The notes beneath the pieces were generated by a model. It was not told where the DNA came from and made no database searches. It saw only the letters and a program-made list of their open reading frames with translations. Of a stretch of 64,000 nt of DNA, positions 11,053 through 21,022 are shown one piece after another. Within the stretch, counting starts at the first letter, position 1. Every line of letters starts with the position of its first letter. Origin of the DNA: Reticulitermes speratus (lineage: Eukaryota; Arthropoda; Insecta; Blattodea; Rhinotermitidae). The DNA is taken from contig JAJKFL010000010.1 of the NCBI GenBank assembly GCA_021186555.1, positions 4,609,085-4,673,084 on the forward strand. Reading direction: 5' to 3'. A program made the position numbers and the translations under genes.

Positions 11053-11367
11053 TATTATTGGTATATAAAATTTTATATATATGGTATATAGAATTTTATA
11101 TAACAATAATATAGCTGTTGTAATTTCAACGAAAAAGCCCCTGAAGATGAGCCTTATATAGGCTAGAATCATGTTGGGCAGCATTTAATAATAAAAATTG
11201 TGTTAAATAACATAAAACTGTGTACATTTGTCTGCATAACATATATATATATATATGTAGGGTAAAGTGAACAGAAAATTACGAAAATAAAAAGTGAATT
11301 CGTTGGTTAAAAAACGGAAAATTAACGTCACGATGCACGGTGAACACAACGTGAAATTAGTTAGTTA

Positions 11368-11810
11368 ATTATAGGACCTGAATTCTCATCATGAATATTA
11401 TAAAAATCTCAAATCACGCAACTGAGAGTGAAGCTCACTTGACACCGTTCTTACGTTAGTTTGTAACTATATCATGCAGATTTAAAAGAGTTTGGGAATT
11501 AAACAGCATTGCATGGCGAAAGGTCTTGAGTGCACTGTGCATTTCTTTCCTCGCTTTCCCCCTAGCACACCACACGTCGGTTGGAAAACAGTATCTTGTT
11601 TCATGTTGCTTTACGAACGTCGCTTGTATTATTGAGGACTGCCATCTATACTGCGTCACAAGGCAGTTGCGGTCGGCCCTGCAACAAGCATAACTTCATT
11701 CTGATCTGGAATATTCTAGAAATGACCTGATTACAGCGGTTGCTGCAAAGCGGAAGGATACATTGAAGTTAGTTCCGTGTGCGTTAAGAGGGATGTCAGC
11801 GTTAAAGTTT
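11368..11810. other. non-coding DNA, nothing recognised
   Basis: No repeat or gene was recognised. A 67-codon minus-strand frame at 11456-11659 has no family resemblance that I can name. Confidence 0.45.
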
Positions 11811-11819
11811 AGATTTCGT

Positions 11820-13607
11820 TAGCTGTATTATAACCATATTTATTTATATATTATAATTATGTCTTGTTGTGGTTGTGACTCACAACCACAACAAGACACT
11901 AGCAACAACATTCACAACCACAACAAGACACTAGCAGCAACAGTCACAACCACAACAAGACACTAGCAACAACAGTCACAACCACAACAAGACACTAGTA
12001 ACAACAGTCACAACCACAACAAGACACTAGCAACAACAGTCACAACCACAAGACACTAGCAGCAACAGTCACAACCACAACAAGACACTAGCAACAACAG
12101 TCACAACCACAACAAGACACTAGCAACAACAGTCACAACCACAACAAGACACTAGCAACAACAGTCACAACCACAACAAGACACTAGCAGCAACAGTTAC
12201 AACCACAACAAGACACTAGTAACAACAGTCACAACCACAACAAGACACTAGCAACAACAGTCACAACCACAACAAGACACTAGCAACAACAGTCACAACC
12301 ACAACAAGACACTAGCAACAACAGTCACAACCACAACAAGACACTAGCAGCAACAGTCACAACCACAAGACACTAGCAGCAACAGTCACAACCACAACAA
12401 GACACTAGCAACAACAGTCACAACCACAACAAGACACTAGCAACAACAGTCACAACCACAACAAGACACTAGCAACAACAGTCACAACCACAACAAGACA
12501 CTAGCAACAACAGTCACAACCACAACAATACACTAGCAGCAACAGTCACAACCACAACAAGACACTAGCAACAACAGTCACAACCACAACAAGACACTAG
12601 CAACAACAGTCACAACCACAACAAGACACTAGCAACAACAGTCACAACCACAACAAGACACTAGCAACAACAGTCACAACCACAACAAGACACTAGCAGC
12701 AACAGTCACAACCACAACAAGACACTAGCAACAACAGTCACAACCACAACAAGACACTAGCAACAACAGTCACAACCACAACAAGACACTAGCAACAACA
12801 GTCACAACCACAACAAGACACTAGCAACAACAGTCACAACCCAATAAGACACTAGCAACAACAGTCACAACCACAACAAGACACTAGCAACACAGTCACA
12901 ACCACAACAAGACACTAGCAACAACAGTCACAACCACAACAAGACACTAGCAACAACAGTCACAACCACAATAAGACACTAGCAACAACAGTCACAACCA
13001 CAACAAGACACTAGCAACAACGGTCACAACCACAACAAGACACTAGCAACAACGGTCACAACCACAACAAGACACTAGCAACAACAGTCACAACCACAAC
13101 AAGACACTAGCAACAACAGTCACAACCACAACAAGACACTAGCAACAACATTCACAACCACAACAAGACACTAGCAACAACAGTCACAACCACAACAAGA
13201 CACTAGCAGCAACAGAACGCGGATGTCACCATCCAATAAAAAAAATCATCTGCCAGCAATTTCAACAATTTTTAACAATTTTAACAACTTTAATGTTTTA
13301 ACTACTACCAACCAGATACTGTTTTATATCTACAACCCAAAGTATTGTACCTCAAGCTTTTGACGCAAGACGAACACAACCTGCATTTGAAAGTGAACAA
13401 AAGCTACAAGAACCAAAACATTGTGATGACGTGTGATAATACCAAATGAACCAGTGACAATGAAGTGAACCTACTGGTGTACCGTGATGATGGCTGGACC
13501 ACAGCCGAAAACATGGTAGGGTAAAAGTGTAACAGAAATACAAGAAGTGAATTTGTTGGTTATAATATGCTAATTGAATCAAAATGTATGGTGAAAATAA
13601 CGTGAAG
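11820..13607 (+). mobile_element. hammerhead element F, enlarged by an internal minisatellite
   Basis: The left end (TAGCTGTATTATAACCA, from 11820) matches the inverted right arm (TAGCATATTATAACCAAC on the minus strand near 13575-13555). The right end has the tail ATGTATGGTG plus 14 nt ending GAAG (13584-13607). AGATTTCGT is present at 11811-11819 and 13606-13614. The right hammerhead is decayed: GTGATGA for CTGATGA and ACATGG for stem III (13480-13522). The left ribozyme is gone, replaced by the 32-bp array, so the array grew inside a mobile element. Confidence 0.65.
11863..13213. repeat. 32-bp minisatellite with a head-to-head start
   Basis: About 41 copies of CACAACCACAACAAGACACT plus AGCAACAACAGT, with AGCAGCAACAGT variants and a few shortened units. 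The array opens with an inverted first unit: GTCTTGTTGTGGTTGTGA at 11863-11880 is the reverse complement of the following copy, so the left edge forms an 18-bp hairpin. Confidence 0.92.
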
Positions 13608-13614
13608 ATTTCGT

Positions 13615-14561
13615 GTTATATTAAGTTTTCTGAAGGAAGTGATGCGAGTTTAGTGCTTATAAACGTTTGAAATAACATATACTGATTGTGTTACAGCGGC
13701 TGGGTTAATAAAATAATTGTAATTCAACCCGTAAACACTGTGACAAACGTGGTTTTGACGCTGTTATGTTGTGGGGGCAGGCTGCTGCGTGTTGTTTAAC
13801 GGCGTACGGTTAGCTTGAGGTAAGAGAGGCCTCTTATGATATTTTAGTAGAGTAGTGAAGCGGAAAGAATAGTTATTTTAAGGGGCAAATTTTATTTCCT
13901 TTAGGAAAATCAAGGTCATACGGCAGGAGGATTAATTTGGGTGTACAAAAGAGTTCTGCCAAGAATTTACACATGAAAACTGTTCATTAGATTGTTAAAA
14001 AGTGGTATAAAGACATGTACGATTTAAAAAAAAATATGCTTCATTTTTATGATAATACTTTTCTCATTTGGCAGGTAAAGATATCCTTATTTGGTGATTC
14101 CAGTTTACTTGAAGCAAAGGTATACTTTTCAGATTTGGTTTTGTATTGAGGATTTACTTTTCATATTGTTGGGTCTTAATGGGATAATGGTCCAGTTGGT
14201 TTGACCATGTAGACAGGTATTTGTACCGTAAATATAATGACCAAAACCCACGGGTAAATTTCCAAAATTTTATGTCCTCCGTGTTATCACAATTCATAAC
14301 AACTGCAAAATTTCGGAAATTATTTCAAATCCACTAGATCATTTCAGATCTTTGGTAGCAAATTAGAATTAACATGTCCTTACATTCTTGGCTCCTTTAT
14401 GTTTCAAAGTTTGTTTTGCCCAAACGATTACATCCTTTCTCGTAACATCTGAAATTCCAAACAGGTTTGTCTACCTTAGCAGCTATACAAAACATATGCA
14501 ATGCGATACTGATGAACCTTCCAGCATTGTTTTATTTCGTTCACTTTACAGTACTAAAGAT
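13615..14561. other. non-coding DNA, nothing recognised
   Basis: No repeat family or credible coding frame was recognised. Confidence 0.5.
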
Positions 14562-14573
14562 ATGTAATTTAAA

Positions 14574-15060
14574 TATTATATAATGTAAACCAACAAATAT
14601 TGCACTATCATATATGAATTGTCAAACCCTACATATGTTTCGGCTCTGATGGCGGGCGATAAGTGCAAATCTACATACGGGCGAGTTAAAAACAACAAGG
14701 ACTGATAAAACTCCGCAAGCACAGATAGATCTACAATGGATCACATTCCATACGTTCCGGCATAGACCAACAGCATCATTTGGCAATGTGCAATAGACCA
14801 AAACCGCAAGATCACCAGTGTACATAGTGAGACAATGTATAGTTCCTAGATTGCTAAGAAACCCTAATACGGGTGCACAACATTATAGTGAGAGTGTAAA
14901 TAGTGGACGCTTTGAAGAGTAACCCCCTGAAGATGGCTCAGACAGAGCCGAAACATATGTAGGGTTTGACAATTCATATATGATAGTGCAATATTTGTTG
15001 GTTTACATTATATAATACTAATCTAGTATCTCAAACATGCACGGTATGTACAACTTTAAA
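14574..15060 (+). mobile_element. hammerhead inverted-arm element G
   Basis: Inverted arms (about 14580-14650 and 14945-15015) begin TAAACCAACAAATATTGCAC. The right end has the tail ATGCACGGTA plus 14 nt ending AAA. ATGTAATTTAAA at 14562-14573 and 15061-15072 is a 12-bp target duplication. The right hammerhead is intact. The left one (14627-14650, minus) keeps GAAAC and stem III but has lost the CTGAAGA half. Confidence 0.8.
14921..14967 (+). ncRNA. hammerhead ribozyme motif, element G right arm
   Basis: CTGAAGA (14927-14933), stem II GGCTC/GAGCC with loop AGACA, GAAA, palindromic stem III ACATATGT, cleavage base A. Stem I pairs CCC/GGG and AA/TT with one mismatch between. Confidence 0.78.
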
Positions 15061-15310
15061 ATGTAATTTAAAATTTCACATTTTTCTGCTAGTACTGTTT
15101 CGTAAGTTTGTATTAGTTTGGTTCATGATTTTAGCGGCATGATATAAGTATGTTTGTGTGAAGGCGAGTACTGACTTTTTGAATAAAACTTAGAATTGTT
15201 TTGTTTTTTTTAAGACGGATGTTTAGTCCTGTTCTAATAGCTATGAATTCTGAAAAGCGTATTTCACTTTCACAGTTGGTATATATATATATATATTATA
15301 TATATATATA

Positions 15311-15387
15311 CAGGGTATACACAAAAGAATGGTGCGGTTTCAATGGTGAATAAAGGGAAACCGCACCATTCTTTTGTGTATACCCTG
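15311..15387. mobile_element. palindromic MITE, copy 2
   Basis: CAGGGTATACACAAAAGAAT and its inverted partner flank a short loop of about 20 nt. It is bordered by TA and inserted in a (TA)n tract. Confidence 0.78.
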
Positions 15388-15942
15388 TATATATACATAC
15401 ATATTTATTTATTTATTTTAGCAACGTGAGTAAGAAGAAAATAGAAATAATTTGTAAAGGACGGGTACAGAATTTTTAGAAAGTGCATTTGAAATATTGA
15501 CTTGCTATGGGATTTTATGGTATGCACATTACCATAACCTACAAAACTTGCGCTGTGGTATAAACAGTGATATTTGAGTGTCAAAATCATTTTATGCTAC
15601 TTTGCGTGGTATTTGTTCACACTGAACACAATTTCGTGAGATTTAAGATTCTTGTGTCATTGACTATAATGTCCTCAAGCGATATGGCGCCGTGTAGCTT
15701 GGCAGATTGTTTCAAACTGAATCTTGAAAACACCTTCTTAGCCCAATTCCCTTCCATCTAACACGAAAAGATTAAAGGTTATAATATCGCTATAGTTTAG
15801 GTTTGTGTCTGTGTGTGTTTGTGTTTGTGTGTCCGTTTTAACTTTGACCGATTTTCACAAGACTTGGTATAAATAACTACATGAAACACAGTTCTTATTG
15901 GGAAGCCAATATTCGTAGCTAATGAAATTTCCTTCACGTTTT
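15388..15942. other. non-coding DNA, nothing recognised
   Basis: Contains a short TG-rich stretch near 15800-15830 and no recognised gene. Text near 15830-15880 (CCGATTTTCACAAGACTTGG) is of a kind seen in the dispersed repeat at 59290, but too short to assign. Confidence 0.4.
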
Positions 15943-16532
15943 CTATATGGGCCTGGGCCTCCTCTTTTCGTCGAGGTTTCACGATCACACACATTTGAGA
16001 CACCACAGTCGGTAGGACTCCTCTGGACGAGTGATCAGCCCGACGCAAAGACCTCTACCTGACAACACACAACACTCATAAGAGACAGACATCCATGCCC
16101 CCAGTGGGATTTTTTTTTTTTGCCTGTCCGGGGTTTTTCCCCTTTGATCCATTTTTGTACTGTTTAATCCTTTTCGTCCTTCATGTCACTTTACGTTCCA
16201 TGCTACCGTCCTTACAACAAACACACAACACAAACATCCATGCCCCCGGTGGGATTTCTTTTTTTTTTTAATTGTCCGGGGTTTTTCCCCTTTGATCCAT
16301 TTTTGTACTGTTTAATCCTTTTCGTCCTTCATGTCCACTTTAGTTCCATTACCGTCCTTACGACAAACACAACACAAACATCCATGCCCCCGGTGGGATT
16401 GGCCGATCTTACTCGTTCCACTGTAATACGTCCTTACAACAAACACAACACGAAACCATCCCCGGGTTCGAACCGATCCTAGTAAGCGAGCGCCGAAGAC
16501 CACGCCTTAGACCCCACGCCACTGGGATCGGC
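15943..16532 (-). mobile_element. chimeric SINE: family I plus a second 3' module, repeated
   Basis: The minus strand starts with the family I tRNA head (16532 inward). Two tandem copies of a different module follow (its plus-strand text includes GTTTTTCCCCTTTGATCCA), each ending in an A tract and reopening with the CCCACCGGGGGCATGGATG part of the head. The family I body then runs to a truncated end near 15943. The same A-tract/CCCACCGGG junction is seen at 51718. Confidence 0.7.
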
Positions 16533-16639
16533 TTTCTTCATGTTATAGAACCCTTATGTACATTACAGTGTTAGCAACATCCGACCATTTGTCCCTCTCG
16601 TGTACAAAATTAATCTATTCCAAGCTTTACAATTCTATT

Positions 16640-16820
16640 TCTGTAAAAACCATTTTAATATTATCCTCCGGCCTATGACTATGTTTTCCAAATGGTCTGT
16701 TCTACTTCAATTCCCTCCCCCGAAACTGTTATGTGTTTTTCTTCTTCCCATATGTGCTATTGCTCCGTCTATCTCATGCTGTCTGATTTGATCACCCTAA
16801 TAATATTTGTTGAGGTCTAA
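16640..16820 (-). pseudogene. LINE-A fragment, strongly diverged
   Basis: The minus strand aligns loosely with the GHVARMG to WEDNIK coding stretch of LINE-A (plus-strand landmarks: CCATTTTAATATTATCCTCC and TTGATCACCCTAATAATATT). No intact frame is present. Confidence 0.5.
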
Positions 16821-16935
16821 AAATTACATTTATAATTCTAATTTAAAAAGTAGTGCTTCGGCTTACGTCAGGCGGGATTTATTTAAGGCAACGCGCTGTT
16901 TTTTTATATTTCTTACGTTATAGGAGACCATCAAA

Positions 16936-17167
16936 GTCGACCTCGGTGGACTAGTGGTTAGCGTGCTCGCCACTGGACCCAATGTTCGCGGGTTCCATCC
17001 CAGATGGCCAGATGGCTCTGGCGGTCACATCAGGATCGATAGAAAAGCAGCGCGGCCAGTTGGCCAGTCACCAACTGCCACGAATGCGCACGACCCAGTA
17101 ACCTTGGAAAGAGGAGGCCCGAGCCCATATAGGGCTGTTGAGCCATGGTTATTATTATTATTATTAT
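16936..17167 (+). mobile_element. tRNA-derived SINE, family IV (short form)
   Basis: The head GTCGACCTCGGTGGACTAGT and a box B-like GCGGGTTCCATCC are followed by a body shared with 54603-54987, ending in (TTA)n. TAGGAGACCA at 16921-16930 and 17168-17177 is the target duplication. This copy lacks about 100 bp present after box B in the 54.6-kb copy. Confidence 0.8.
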
Positions 17168-17233
17168 TAGGAGACCAAAAAAAGCACAATATTTAATTTC
17201 CACCAATCATTATTAACAGTATGGCGGATTCGT

Positions 17234-17314
17234 GAACTTGGAAATCGCTGTTTGTTCTGAGCTCCATATAAAACGCGTAAATACACTTTGTGGGCAGAAC
17301 GTAGAATTTTTGAA
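17234..17314 (+). repeat. single monomer related to the 114-bp satellite
   Basis: CGCTGTTTGTTCTGAG, a CATAAATACAC-like block, then GGGCAGAACGTAGAATTT and GAATGTTAA match the ends of the arrays at 21.0 and 30.9 kb. It is directly joined to a LINE-A fragment. Confidence 0.65.
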
Positions 17315-17475
17315 TGTTAAGCCCTTCAAACCGAGTTCTTTAAGATTCATTTTAATATTATTCTCCCATCTACTCCTAGGTCTTCCAAGTGGTCTCTTCA
17401 AGTTTCCTCACCAAAACCCTGTACACACCTGTCCGTTCTCTCATACGTGCTACATGCTTCGCCCATCTCTATTTC
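17312..17475 (-). pseudogene. LINE-A C-terminal fragment
   Basis: The minus strand encodes [21 protein letters not shown], matching the basic stretch of other LINE-A ends. Both sides are truncated. Confidence 0.65.
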
Positions 17476-18417
17476 AAGGTCGCAATTACAATTGTAAGCA
17501 AAAGACGAAGGAGGAACAAGGAATAGACTGTATGGAACAGGAAAACCAATTATGTAATTTTTCAAGTTTATTCACTTTTGCCCATTATAGGGTGTTTCTT
17601 TAATTTTTGGTTGGAAAATATTATAAACTGCAAATAAATTACATGAAAAATAATACAGTTTTTTTTAAATTTGAATCTCCGTGAAGGAATTTACGAATAG
17701 TCTATGTATTCAATCGTCTGTTGGATAAAAAATTGCATTTCTTCTTGCTAAGATTGTCTTAAAAGTTAACTGATGTGTAAAAATTATCGATAAAAAGTGT
17801 CCACACAGTAATGTCTGGAATTTTGACCCACTCTTTTAACGTCCTATATTATGGTCACTGCTCCATTTCTTCCCAAGGGTAAAGCGACTGGAGTATGAAG
17901 CTATTCGAGACACCGAGAATAAGAAACTGTCTTCGGATCATCAGTTTCACGCCCAAGTTTATAGCCGGTCTGCACATTGCTTGTATACGTGCCTTAGTCA
18001 TGCCCAATGGTTTAGGCGGTGTACGTGCAGCTATTGATGGCTAGGCACGGCCATTATCGGCAAGTAATTTCATGAGAAGGCGACTGTGTTTTGTCACCCT
18101 CATGACTTGAAAAACCGATCCAAGGACGTAGCTAACAAAAAGTAGGATCAAGGTTAGATCATTTTATTTGTTATGCTTTTATTCTCTTTGGAGAAAGAAT
18201 CTTTTGAAAACGAATTTCCTTTCATTAACTTTCCTCGGCTTGAGATGATTAAATTAGTTTACCTAGAATTTCGACTCGGTTTACAATTTTCATCTCCTCG
18301 TGTCAAGAGGGATGTTGTACAGTTGGAGTTTAACAATGAAAGACTGAAGTAAGGGCTCATCTGTTGCTGTATTCTTGAAAGTAGACTTTAAAATTAGGAT
18401 CCTTTTTTTTTCAAAAC
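17476..18417. other. non-coding DNA, nothing recognised
   Basis: No repeat or gene was recognised. Confidence 0.5.
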
Positions 18418-18429
18418 GAAAATTTTGAA

Positions 18430-18911
18430 TCAAGTTATAAACCAACTGATGCACACTAAAACCACTCTTTAAGTAGCTTTATTATAAAATTGTTAAAATT
18501 GTACCCCTACACGTGTTTAGATCCTAGGATCATCGTCAGGGGGGTTTATTGCTAAAAGCTACAGTCACTTCAACACATGATTTAAAATATTCTATCTGCA
18601 CTTTGAAACATAAGTTAAAATCTTGTCAAAAGATTCGCTAAAAGTTGTAAAATTATAAAAGCACTGTAGTTGGTAGAATTGTGGAAATGCTGGCGTGTGG
18701 TATTAAAAGCATATGAAATGTTTTTGCGTGGAGCGGAGTGTACTACGTGTTGTGCTGTGAGGAGTACTACGGTGGAAACATCGAAACACGTGTAGGGGTA
18801 CAATTTTAACAATTTTATAATAAAGCTACTTAAAGAGTGGTTTTAGTGTGCATCGGTTGGTCTATAACTTAATTTAATATGACGAAGATGCACGGTGTCA
18901 ACAGTGTGAAA
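18430..18911 (+). mobile_element. hammerhead inverted-arm element B
   Basis: Inverted arms start TATAAACCAACTGATGCACA (left) and end with the inverted version. The right end has the tail ATGCACGGTG plus 14 nt ending GAAA. ATTTTGAA (8 bp, or GAAAATTTTGAA, 12 bp, if the shared GAAA is counted) flanks both sides. The left hammerhead (18504-18544, minus) has CTGACGA, stem II GATCC/GGATC and stem III ACACGTGT, but TAAA replaces GAAA. The right arm keeps only GAAACACGTGTAGGGG because unrelated sequence replaced the core. Confidence 0.75.
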
Positions 18912-19299
18912 ATTTTGAAGTTGTGTCTATCATATCTGTTTCGTTCCTATGTGAGATAAACCGCCTCTAACGCTAATTTTTTGTAACTGTGCTAAGCAAT
19001 AAAATCGTGTCTTGCACTTAGTTCCTGGTGTAAAATTTTAATGTCAATAAAACCGTGACATTACGTGACATCAAAAGCAAAAACTTCAACACAAGGATAA
19101 CTGCATTAAATTCAATTGATTCACGAAACCCATAACCCCCATATAACTCACTAGTATCACACACTTTATCTTTCTTTTCCTTCAGCTGCCTGATCATTAG
19201 AATCTCCAGGTAGTAAAAACTGTAACTTGTATTTAAAAATAAACACCAACAAAATGCACAACTTTCAAGGCGCAGACCAGCTCCTTATATCATGATACT

Positions 19300-19340
19300 A
19301 TCCAACGCGTTTCGGCTCTTTGCGAGCCATCATCAGGGAT
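19300..19340 (-). ncRNA. hammerhead ribozyme motif, element H left arm
   Basis: CTGATGA, stem II GGCTC/GAGCC with loop GCAAA, GAAA, palindromic stem III ACGCGT, cleavage base T, stem I ATCC/GGAT. Confidence 0.78.
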
Positions 19341-19713
19341 CCTTTACTCTTATAAAAGTGCTTCACAAATGCAGCATCTGTTTGATTATTTAAAAATATG
19401 CACTATCTGGAGCATGAGTTAAAAACACACGAGTCATAAACAAAGTTAAAAAAATGATTTGTTAAATAACTTATTAAAAACACTGTTCACTATGTCTATT
19501 TTTGTAAAGGATGTTCGTACTTCTAAGGGTTTCATGAGATCGCGCACTACACTGTACTGTTTGCGATGGATTTTTGTAGCACGGCGATAGACACTCGCGC
19601 TGTATGTAGTGTTGTCGTTTGTTTACTTCACGTTTGCAGTGCGGTCCTCCTGATGTTGTAGTATATATAAATATAAAATTTGATATGAAGAAGCACTTTT
19701 ATAAGAGTAAAGG

Positions 19714-19754
19714 ATCCCTGATGATGGCTCGCAAAGAGCCGAAACGCGTTGGAT
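19714..19754 (+). ncRNA. hammerhead ribozyme motif, element H right arm
   Basis: Sequence-identical inverted partner of the left motif: CTGATGA at 19718-19724, GAAAC at 19741-19745, stem I ATCC/GGAT. Confidence 0.78.
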
Positions 19755-19974
19755 AGTATCATGATATAAGGAGCTGGTCTGCGCCTTGAAAGTTGTGCAT
19801 TTTGTTGGTGTTTATTTTTAAATATATGAAAATGCACGGTGAATTAAGATTAAAGACTGTAACTTGTATTCGTAAGCATTCGGTTCGAATCTCAACCAAG
19901 ACACCGTCTATATTAACTCAGGCTCTTCGTAATTTCTTTTCATTCTTTCCAGACCACGATCACTGCCTTGGACA

Positions 19975-20304
19975 TTATTTCCAGTTCACTGCACATTTAT
20001 TGGGCATCATGTAGTCTGCGATACCGGCAACGTACTTAAACGAACTGCCAGTATCCATCCAAAACATACCGAATGAATCTCCCAACAAACTTCTGTATGC
20101 TGTTCTATTTTTATTTACATAAGTTATAATAAAACTAGAAATTTCAGTAGAAATATTTCGCAATTTCCACATTTTGTTATGATTTCCGAAGATAAGCTTT
20201 ACATATAATTTGTCTTGCTTCACAGTTCTTGAAGGAGTATAATTGACCTTGAAATCACAGTTGCACTTTTGTATACACAAGTAAAATGAAAAGTTTTGGA
20301 ACAT
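19975..20304 (-). other. unidentified open frame, possible coding remnant
   Basis: A 109-residue frame with balanced composition, several aromatic residues and four Cys. It begins MFQNFSFYLC and ends with CAVNWK before a stop. I recognise no domain. Unlike most frames here it does not overlap a tandem array or a known repeat. It could be a fragment of a mobile-element or host exon, or chance. Confidence 0.2.
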
Positions 20305-20602
20305 AGTTTTTTAGAGTAAAGTGGTGCGTCTATCTACGGAAATTAGGTCTATTTTATCGGCAAAGGTCAAGCATGCAGTACCGACTGAACCGTAGGTACT
20401 TCTCAGTTGTTTCGATAGTTACTGCTATCTGGCATACTTGTACGTAATTATAAGAATGACTTGCTACGTGGGGAAAGAACACTGACAAAATTTCAATTAT
20501 ATATATGCGTGTATTCGTGCGTACGTTTGTGTGTGCTTAGGCCACTGTAAGCTTTTGGTTTGTTCATCTAACATCACTGTCAGGAGAAGCATGCATAATG
20601 TT

Positions 20603-20850
20603 CTAAACGTTCGGACGATGGTGTGTAACATTGAGAACTAATGGCTTTCTGGACTTTGTACATCGTCCGGAAATCTAAAATAACTAGCTAACACGACGTT
20701 TCGGAAACTGGATCTGCTTCCGTCCTCAGATGAAGGGGGAGGGAGACACCTGAGGACGTAAGCAGATCCAGGTTCCGAAACGTCGTGTTAGCTAGTTATT
20801 TTAGATTTCCGGACGATGGACAAAGTCCAGAAATCAATTAGTTCTCAATA
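20603..20850 (-). mobile_element. second-group hammerhead element L
   Basis: Inverted arms of about 95 bp run from TTGAGAACTAAT (20631) to ATTAGTTCTCAA near 20849, separated by about 20 bp. A one-sided extension of about 28 bp lies at the left. CATAATGTT at 20594-20602 and 20851-20859 is a 9-bp direct repeat. Each arm has CTGAGGA, a possible stem II (GGAA/TTCC on the minus strand), then GAAACGTCG. The plus-strand motif spans 20749-20790 and the minus-strand motif 20692-20733. Confidence 0.65.
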
Positions 20851-21022
20851 CATAATGTTGTTTGTTACCAAACTTTAATCCCTTGTCAGGTTAAGGTATT
20901 TAAACACTTCCGTTTTTTGTAACTTAGAATTAGGAATCCGGATATATGCTGGTTATGTGTACTAACAAAGGCGGAGTTAAAAACCACTTAAAGACAAATA
21001 CTACCACGAAATACATTTAAAG

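Larger units (their letters stand above)
10802..11252 (-). mobile_element. hammerhead inverted-arm element E, nested in D
   Basis: The target duplication ATATGTAGGGTAAA occurs at 10788-10801 and 11253-11266 and consists of D's own stem III/stem I sequence, proving E landed inside D. The left end is the minus-strand tail (ATGTACGGTA plus 14 nt ending AAAG). Arms run from CAGACAAATGTACAC inward to hammerheads on both sides. The left core is intact; the right (11137-11179) has GAAT instead of GAAA. The centre contains a palindromic MITE. Confidence 0.8.
10447..11356 (+). mobile_element. hammerhead inverted-arm element D (interrupted by E)
   Basis: The left arm starts CCGTTTTTTAACCAACGAAT and the right arm is its inverted copy near 11262-11325. 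The right end carries the plus-strand tail ATGCACGGTG (from about 11332) plus 14 nt ending GTGAAA. TTAGTTAGTTA is present on both sides (10436-10446 and 11357-11367), although the target itself was a tetranucleotide repeat. The left hammerhead core is intact. The right one (10761-10797) lost its CTGATGA box but keeps stem II and GAAAC. Element E inserted just after the right stem III. Confidence 0.75.
19234..19855 (+). mobile_element. hammerhead inverted-arm element H, both ribozymes intact
   Basis: ACTGTAACTTGTATT at 19219-19233 and 19856-19870 is a perfect 15-bp target duplication. Arms of over 100 bp (19234-19365 and 19690-19825) include ACCAACAAAATGCAC at the outer edge. The right end has the tail ATGCACGGTG plus 14 nt ending AAAG. 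Both arms carry complete hammerhead motifs, which makes this one of the best-preserved copies. No coding sequence lies between them. Confidence 0.85.
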
